Virus record (IMG/VR): IMGVR_UViG_3300027847_002098
Coordinates: 1 to 20,103 of that record
Length of the DNA: 20,103 bases
Reading direction: 5' to 3' (one strand)
From: a virus
In this document: positions 16,122 through 20,103 of the stretch, in pieces
Layout of the letters: the number at the start of each line of letters is the position of its first letter
How positions within the stretch are numbered: the first letter of the stretch is position 1
Position numbers and translations under genes: made by a program
The notes under the pieces: model-generated
What the model was told of the DNA's origin: nothing
The model's database searches: none
What the model saw: only the letters and a program-made list of their open reading frames with translations

Positions 16122-16436
16122 TTAATCTAATTTGGGATATTTGTTCTTAACTGTTTTTAATGCCTTATAAAAAGCACTAGTCTTGTCAAATTTATCTTTA
16201 TCTATAGCATGATAAATCATATCTAATTGTTCGGCTATAGAAGGATAATTAATTTTTCTTTTGCGATAATGAGCAATGCTATGTTTCCATTCTGAAACCG
16301 AATCAAATAATTTACCATCGCCATTTGATATAATTTTCTCTATCTCATCCATATCCTCACGATCAATCCATGTAGTAGATTTGTCTTTGATAACTACTTC
16401 GACTGCATGGTCATCTTGTTTATAAAAATATCTCAA
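16122..16436 (-). CDS. Small tail-region protein with YPSIAEQLDMIYH motif, TTG start
   Basis: The frame has no ATG near its 5' end. TTG at 16436 is the only good start: AGGA lies about 6 bases upstream and an in-frame TAG precedes it by four codons; the first ATG (MDEIEKI) would remove about 28 residues. From TTG the product is 104 residues. It contains NYPSIAEQLDMIYHAIDKDK near residue 65, then FYKALKTVKNKYPK at the end. A PSI..QLD..YHA...VK.KYPK ending recurs in small proteins encoded beside tail and fiber genes of many marine phages. Its function is not established to my knowledge. The gene lies between two fiber-like genes with gaps of 10 and 14 bases, suggesting a fiber assembly or attachment partner. 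Confidence 0.75.
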   Translation of the reverse strand: MRYFYKQDDHAVEVVIKDKSTTWIDREDMDEIEKIISNGDGKLFDSVSEWKHSIAHYRKRKINYPSIAEQLDMIYHAIDKDKFDKTSAFYKALKTVKNKYPKLD

Positions 16437-16450
16437 ATTATTTTCCTATA

Positions 16451-17065
16451 TTAATAAACACCACTAGGTACTATTACTTCCCAAGCATCAACTTTGCCGG
16501 TTGTTGCCTCAGTACCTCCGGTCCAATCAACTTCAATAACTAAATCATCGAAGGAGTTTGTTAACTGAATCTGACCTCCAATGTTCGACCCCTCAGCCCC
16601 AGTCCAACTAACTTCGGAGAGGTTAATTGTTCTTAAAGATGCAGAGCCATATGGTGCAACACTAAAAGACCAAAAAGCAAGATTTACTGTATGATGAAGG
16701 CTTGTTTGCCCCCTTATATAAATAAATCCTGCTGTATCCTCTCTTAACGCAAAATAATTTGAAACCAAAGTTGCAGTTCCACTGTAATTAGCAACCGCAT
16801 CTACTTGTACATTATTTGCAATTTTTCGCCACACCCAACCTAGTTGGGTATAAAGGACAGTTGTTAGGGATTCAGTTTCTGAATTTGTTCCAAGTGTCAT
16901 CCCAGCAAACGAAGGACTATTCGCAGTGCCAAGTCCCAACGCAGTTGCTGCTGCTGCTGAATTTGTTGAATTTGTTCCGCCTTGTTCAATAGCAAGAGTT
17001 CCGCTTGTGATTTCTGAAGCTGCGATACCATCTCCGTGGTTTGCGTTAGATCTTGCTTTTGTCAT
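16451..17065 (-). CDS. Short tail-fiber-like protein, 204 residues
   Basis: This is the first gene after the gp23 terminator, with a CATAAATA promoter and AAGGA seven bases before the ATG. The N-terminus MTKARSNANHGDGIAASEI matches the start of the 1295-residue fiber (MT.AR..A..GDGI..SE). LAIEQGGTNSTNSAAAATAL and a SPSFAGMTLG-type segment follow, a phrase typical of phage fiber N-terminal regions. Residues about 70-204 form a beta-rich domain with many Trp, Thr and Ser (YTQLGWVWRK, FIYIRGQTS, WEVIVPSGVY) that I cannot assign to a family. No chaperone or peptidase motif was seen. A small fiber or fiber-adaptor subunit is the likely role. The shared N-terminus suggests that both proteins dock at a similar site. 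Confidence 0.8.
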   Translation of the reverse strand: MTKARSNANHGDGIAASEITSGTLAIEQGGTNSTNSAAAATALGLGTANSPSFAGMTLGTNSETESLTTVLYTQLGWVWRKIANNVQVDAVANYSGTATLVSNYFALREDTAGFIYIRGQTSLHHTVNLAFWSFSVAPYGSASLRTINLSEVSWTGAEGSNIGGQIQLTNSFDDLVIEVDWTGGTEATTGKVDAWEVIVPSGVY

Positions 17066-17084
17066 ATATTATTCCTTGTAATAA

Positions 17085-17092
17085 TATTTATG
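17085..17092 (-). promoter_or_regulatory. T4-type late promoter CATAAATA for the fiber operon
   Basis: The minus strand reads CATAAATATTATTAC, one base off TATAAATA, 19 bases before the ATG at 17065 and directly after the gp23 terminator T run. It probably drives 17065 down to 11977, because no other promoter or terminator is evident in that stretch. Confidence 0.7.
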
Positions 17093-17096
17093 TCAT

Positions 17097-17125
17097 AAAA
17101 AAAGGATGTATCCGAAGATACACCC
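17097..17125 (-). terminator. Strong rho-independent terminator after gp23, TTCG tetraloop
   Basis: On the minus strand GGGTGTATC-TTCG-GATACATCC forms a 9-bp stem (one G-T pair) with a stable TTCG loop, followed by seven T. It lies 25 bases after the gp23 stop and separates head genes from the fiber operon. Confidence 0.92.
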
Positions 17126-17149
17126 TTATTTCTATCTGCTCAGTAAATT

Positions 17150-18319
17150 TTACTGAAACTTAACATTAGTGCTTGTGACACCGACATTAGCCAAGTAATC
17201 AGCTGCATTACCTAAGGACGATGCTTGGTTTGTAAGCTCAACATAACCATATCGTGTCATAAACGAAACGACTGGTTCAAATGTTTGTGGATCAAGCACT
17301 ACCCCGGAACTCATCAGCGGAATGTATGGGCAATAAAAACTTGCGGCATCCATTTCGCCTGGGCCCTTATAACCAACAAGCACAGGTGTCGCATCTGCAG
17401 CATATTGGTTAACATATACACGGACGGAACTATTCAATGTTCCGACAAATTTAGTATTTGTTGGTGCTTCAAAAGTACCTTCAGTTGTTCTTGCGAACGC
17501 AGAAGTAGTAGCACTCTGGAGTACTGTTAATACTAATGGACTAACAACACACCAGTTACCTGCGCCACGTCGTGTACGTGCAGCAATAATATTAGCGGCT
17601 CTATTAATAAGAACTGCTAATGCAGCGTGTTCGTCACCAACAAAAGTTGCTGTACCAGAAACTGCGGCTTGATTATATGTATCAACCGGAGTTCCTGCTA
17701 AAGATTCTAATGAACCAAGAACTTCTTGGTCAATTTCAGTTGTAATCTCTTGAGCAAGAGCGGCCATAACTTCGGCTTCAACGTCGATGCCGTGCTGTGA
17801 CTGAGCATCTTGTGATGCTTCAAAGGTCCAACGTGCGGATAATCTGCGTGTCTTCGCTTCAACAGTTTGCTTTAAGATTTGGATTGACATTTTATTACCT
17901 GGAATACCTTCCATTGTCCCTGTAGGACTTGGAGCGGCACTGCTGCTTGGTGCACCAGAATAAGCGTTTGCAATCTTGAAAGGGCTTAATGCTTCTTCAC
18001 CAGCGGTTGCACCGTTGTTAGTATCAGCATATCGTACCCGTAATGTATGAATTTGTCCTACTGGACCAGTCATTGGTTGTACACCAATAAGCTCGTTTGC
18101 GATAACCGTAGGCATTACCCGCCTGATAACAGGAAGAATAACTTTATTTAAAGTGGCAACGTTACCCGCATTAGTTGCGCCTGCACCTGCTGTTTCCAGT
18201 AGTGCTTGACGTGTGTTTTCTAATGTTGTTTCCATTACCGTTCTTTTGTTGCCTGTAAGTCCTTCACACAGAGCGTCCTTGGTCGGTTGCCAGTTTGACT
18301 CAAATAGTGCGTCTGCCAT
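17150..18319 (-). CDS. gp23: Major capsid protein, T4 gp23-like
   Basis: The 389-residue product has gp23-family segments: LIGVQPMTGPVGQIHTLR (about 78-95), QTVEAKTRRLSARWTFEASQ, HGIDVEAEVMAALAQEI, RGAGNWCVVSP, YKGPGEMDAASFYCPYIPL and FMTRYG. It forms the head lattice after proteolytic maturation. A gp21-type (L/I)xE cleavage site is present as LLE (residues 40-42), so the mature protein probably starts at Thr43, in the place where T4 gp23 is cut. It is shorter than T4 gp23 (521 residues). The shortfall lies largely between the LRVRYA and NKMSIQIL segments, where T4 carries the insertion domain. The start has AAGGAGA eight bases upstream, 17 bases after gp22. It is followed by a strong terminator. 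Confidence 0.97.
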   Translation of the reverse strand: MADALFESNWQPTKDALCEGLTGNKRTVMETTLENTRQALLETAGAGATNAGNVATLNKVILPVIRRVMPTVIANELIGVQPMTGPVGQIHTLRVRYADTNNGATAGEEALSPFKIANAYSGAPSSSAAPSPTGTMEGIPGNKMSIQILKQTVEAKTRRLSARWTFEASQDAQSQHGIDVEAEVMAALAQEITTEIDQEVLGSLESLAGTPVDTYNQAAVSGTATFVGDEHAALAVLINRAANIIAARTRRGAGNWCVVSPLVLTVLQSATTSAFARTTEGTFEAPTNTKFVGTLNSSVRVYVNQYAADATPVLVGYKGPGEMDAASFYCPYIPLMSSGVVLDPQTFEPVVSFMTRYGYVELTNQASSLGNAADYLANVGVTSTNVKFQ

Positions 18320-18336
18320 AATTAATTCTCCTTAAA

Positions 18337-19473
18337 TTAAATTCCTGCTAGTTTTTTAAGGTTAATAATTTCAGCTTGTGCATCTACCGTTTCCGGAGAT
18401 ACATGGACTGGTTTATTACCTGTTATCACAGTTTTCTGTGATCTAGCTTTTGGCTGTACATTCTCTTTTAATGTTTTTTTGGAAACTGTACTGCTTGTTT
18501 CTTTTCTAACATTTTCATTAAGAACTGTTGGTAAATATTTCTCATATTGCCGCTTAAGATTCTCTGTTTGAACTGATTCTAACAGATCCTGCATAATTTC
18601 CCGCTTATCTTTCGAAAGTGGGTCGAGCAATTCTGATAATACTTTATCTCGCTTTGCAATACCTTCTGCTATGCGAGTTTGTTTTTGTGCTTCTGAAATT
18701 TGTACTTGTTTAGACGAAATTTGTACTTGCGCCTCTTCAAGTGTTCCTTCCAGATCTTTAATTTTAGAGGACAGTTTTTTAACTTCTGTCCCTTCAGCTA
18801 AGTGACTTGTCATAAATTCTGCCGCAAAAGCTTCAAACATTTTTCTTCCAAAAGCATTTTCTCGGGCTGATTTGATATCTTCTTTCAAAGAACCAATCTC
18901 TCCTCTGAGTGTGCTTTCAACAATGTGTTCTACTTTCTTGGCTGCTTTTCTAACAAAATTAGCTTTTGTGTCACGTAAAAGTTGTTTTCCTTCTTTAACA
19001 AGTTTAACTTTCTGTTCTACAACAGATCGTTTATCGCTATGAAATTCGTTCAACTCTTTTGTTAACTGTTTCAAGACAAATCCTTCTAATTTCTTAAAAT
19101 TTGTGCCTTGGGTGCTTCTATCTTCTCGAAGTTCAGTTATTTCCTTCTTAAGAGCGTTCATTAAGAACGTATCCAATACTCCTGCGTGTTCGCGCATTCT
19201 TTGTTTGTATTGAACTCGTGCCTCAACTAATGCTCCTTTATCATGTGCAAATTCCTCAACCTCTTGCTTAATAGCATCGGTCAACATGTTATCCATTGCT
19301 TCTACAATTTGCGTTTTGTCGTTGTTATAACGACCTGCAAATTCTTCGCGGATCTCATTAGTAATCTGCTCACGAGCCTCAGTAAGTTTTACTTCCCAAG
19401 CCTCTGTTAAAGAAGTTTTAACATCTTCCGACAGGACGTCACCACCTAATAATTCTTCAAAAGCGTCTGCCAT
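18337..19473 (-). CDS. gp22: Prohead core scaffolding protein, T4 gp22-like
   Basis: The 378-residue protein lies between protease and capsid genes, the T4 position of gp22. It is highly charged and mostly alpha-helical, with long heptad-like stretches (about residues 20-310), few aromatic residues and almost no Cys or Trp. These are the marks of the scaffold that fills the prohead and is then digested. Candidate gp21 sites of the (L/I)xE type occur, for example LAE in SHLAEGTEV. The C-terminal 70 residues are Lys- and Ser-rich and end KKLAGI. The gp22 family diverges fast, so the assignment rests on context and composition more than on motifs. The ribosome site AGGAGA overlaps the gp21 stop region, with a 12-base gap, so translation of 21, 22 and 23 is probably coupled. 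Confidence 0.9.
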   Translation of the reverse strand: MADAFEELLGGDVLSEDVKTSLTEAWEVKLTEAREQITNEIREEFAGRYNNDKTQIVEAMDNMLTDAIKQEVEEFAHDKGALVEARVQYKQRMREHAGVLDTFLMNALKKEITELREDRSTQGTNFKKLEGFVLKQLTKELNEFHSDKRSVVEQKVKLVKEGKQLLRDTKANFVRKAAKKVEHIVESTLRGEIGSLKEDIKSARENAFGRKMFEAFAAEFMTSHLAEGTEVKKLSSKIKDLEGTLEEAQVQISSKQVQISEAQKQTRIAEGIAKRDKVLSELLDPLSKDKREIMQDLLESVQTENLKRQYEKYLPTVLNENVRKETSSTVSKKTLKENVQPKARSQKTVITGNKPVHVSPETVDAQAEIINLKKLAGI

Positions 19474-19485
19474 AATAAAATTCTC

Positions 19486-20103
19486 CTAAATTTTAAGACT
19501 GTTGATAAAACCAACAATCCCTTTAGTAAGGTGTTTTTGCGCTTTACTGTCATACCGAACAGCAGTTGCCAATTCCAACAATGATTTACCTTGTTTATAA
19601 TTTTCCAGTCTTTCATATATTGGATCTGGATATGCATTCGGTGCGCTCGGTTGTGCAACAATATCAACTGTTACAATTTCAAAATCGGAAACCTTGCCGC
19701 CGTCTCCGACGTTGCCTGATCCCCGAGAACTTACACCTAGTTTAACACCACTTTCTAATAGCGTTTTAACTAGATTACCCATTGGTGTTGGTAAAATTTT
19801 AAGTTTTCCTACACCATCCGACTCACGCATATCCATTTCTTGAATTACATGAGAAACCCGATCTAAATTAACTGTTAGATCTTCTGGATGGTCGGCTTCT
19901 CCTAATACCGAATACCCTGAATTAATTTTCTCTTTAAGCGATTTTACCGCTTGATGAATTTCGTTAATAGGATAAACCCGTTGATTTTGATTTTTGACGT
20001 CACCTTGTATAAAAACCCCTTTCATAAAGAGATTTTTATCGCCATTGTCGGCCATAACGGATTCTACTTTTATATTAGCTTGATCAAATGTTAATTGTTC
20101 TAC
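19486..20103 (-). CDS. gp21: Prohead core protease, T4 gp21-like, start outside the window
   Basis: The frame is open to the window edge. An internal ATG at 20055 is preceded in frame by VEQLTFDQANIKVESV, which belongs to the protein, so the true start lies beyond 20103. The visible 205 residues carry the family marks: FMKGVFIQGDVKNQNQRVYP near the start, GEADHPED with the probable catalytic His (fragment residue 72), and LGVSSRGSG with the probable catalytic Ser (about 126). DFEIVTVDIVAQPSAPNA, the conserved strand after the active site, follows. The enzyme is a serine protease of the T4 prohead type (peptidase family U9/S-type fold) that cleaves gp22, gp23 and itself during head maturation. 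It is followed at once by gp22 and gp23, the T4 order. Confidence 0.95.
   Translation of the reverse strand, partial: VEQLTFDQANIKVESVMADNGDKNLFMKGVFIQGDVKNQNQRVYPINEIHQAVKSLKEKINSGYSVLGEADHPEDLTVNLDRVSHVIQEMDMRESDGVGKLKILPTPMGNLVKTLLESGVKLGVSSRGSGNVGDGGKVSDFEIVTVDIVAQPSAPNAYPDPIYERLENYKQGKSLLELATAVRYDSKAQKHLTKGIVGFINSLKI

Overview
The window is a piece of a tailed-phage genome of the T4-like myovirus type, probably from a marine phage. Every supported gene lies on the minus strand, so genes are read from high to low coordinates. The identification rests on the T4 head-gene order 21-22-23 at the right end: prohead protease, scaffold core and major capsid protein. It is also supported by T4-type late promoters (NATAAATA) and by large beta-rich fiber proteins built from modules common in marine T4-like phages. 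Those modules include EGTTNLYYTN repeats, GNVGIGT repeats, PKD domains and cupredoxin-like folds. The host cannot be read from the sequence. The DNA is AT-rich overall, with GC-rich islands inside three fiber-like genes.

Right end (17150-20103): gp21 protease (its start lies outside the window), gp22 scaffold and gp23 major capsid protein are packed with gaps of 12-17 bases. A strong terminator with a TTCG loop follows gp23.

Middle (11977-17092): a CATAAATA late promoter starts a fiber operon. It holds a 204-residue fiber-like protein, a 104-residue small protein with a TTG start, a 1295-residue fiber/adhesin with a carbohydrate-binding-like domain and seven GNVGIGT-type repeats, and a 77-residue unknown protein. 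The 204- and 1295-residue proteins share their N-terminal segment.

Cassette array (8158-11942): three tandem paralogous genes. Each has its own late promoter, a nearly identical 65-base leader with hairpins, a conserved N-terminal half of about 150 residues and a divergent, GC-richer C-terminal half. Each unit ends in a hairpin of one family (GGGGCATTT...GCCCC). Two of these hairpins run straight into the next promoter. This is the most unusual part of the window and looks like a set of interchangeable surface or receptor-binding proteins.

Left end (1-8125): a late promoter drives a 74-residue-gene-distal unit consisting of a 1859-residue fiber-like structural protein with four PKD-like domains, followed by a second very large structural protein. 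The second one is open to the left edge and only its first 832 codons are visible. The two giants share a linker module and a degenerate cupredoxin-like domain.

No stretch over 300 bases lacks a gene. No tRNA, CRISPR array, insertion sequence, integrase or reverse transcriptase gene was seen.
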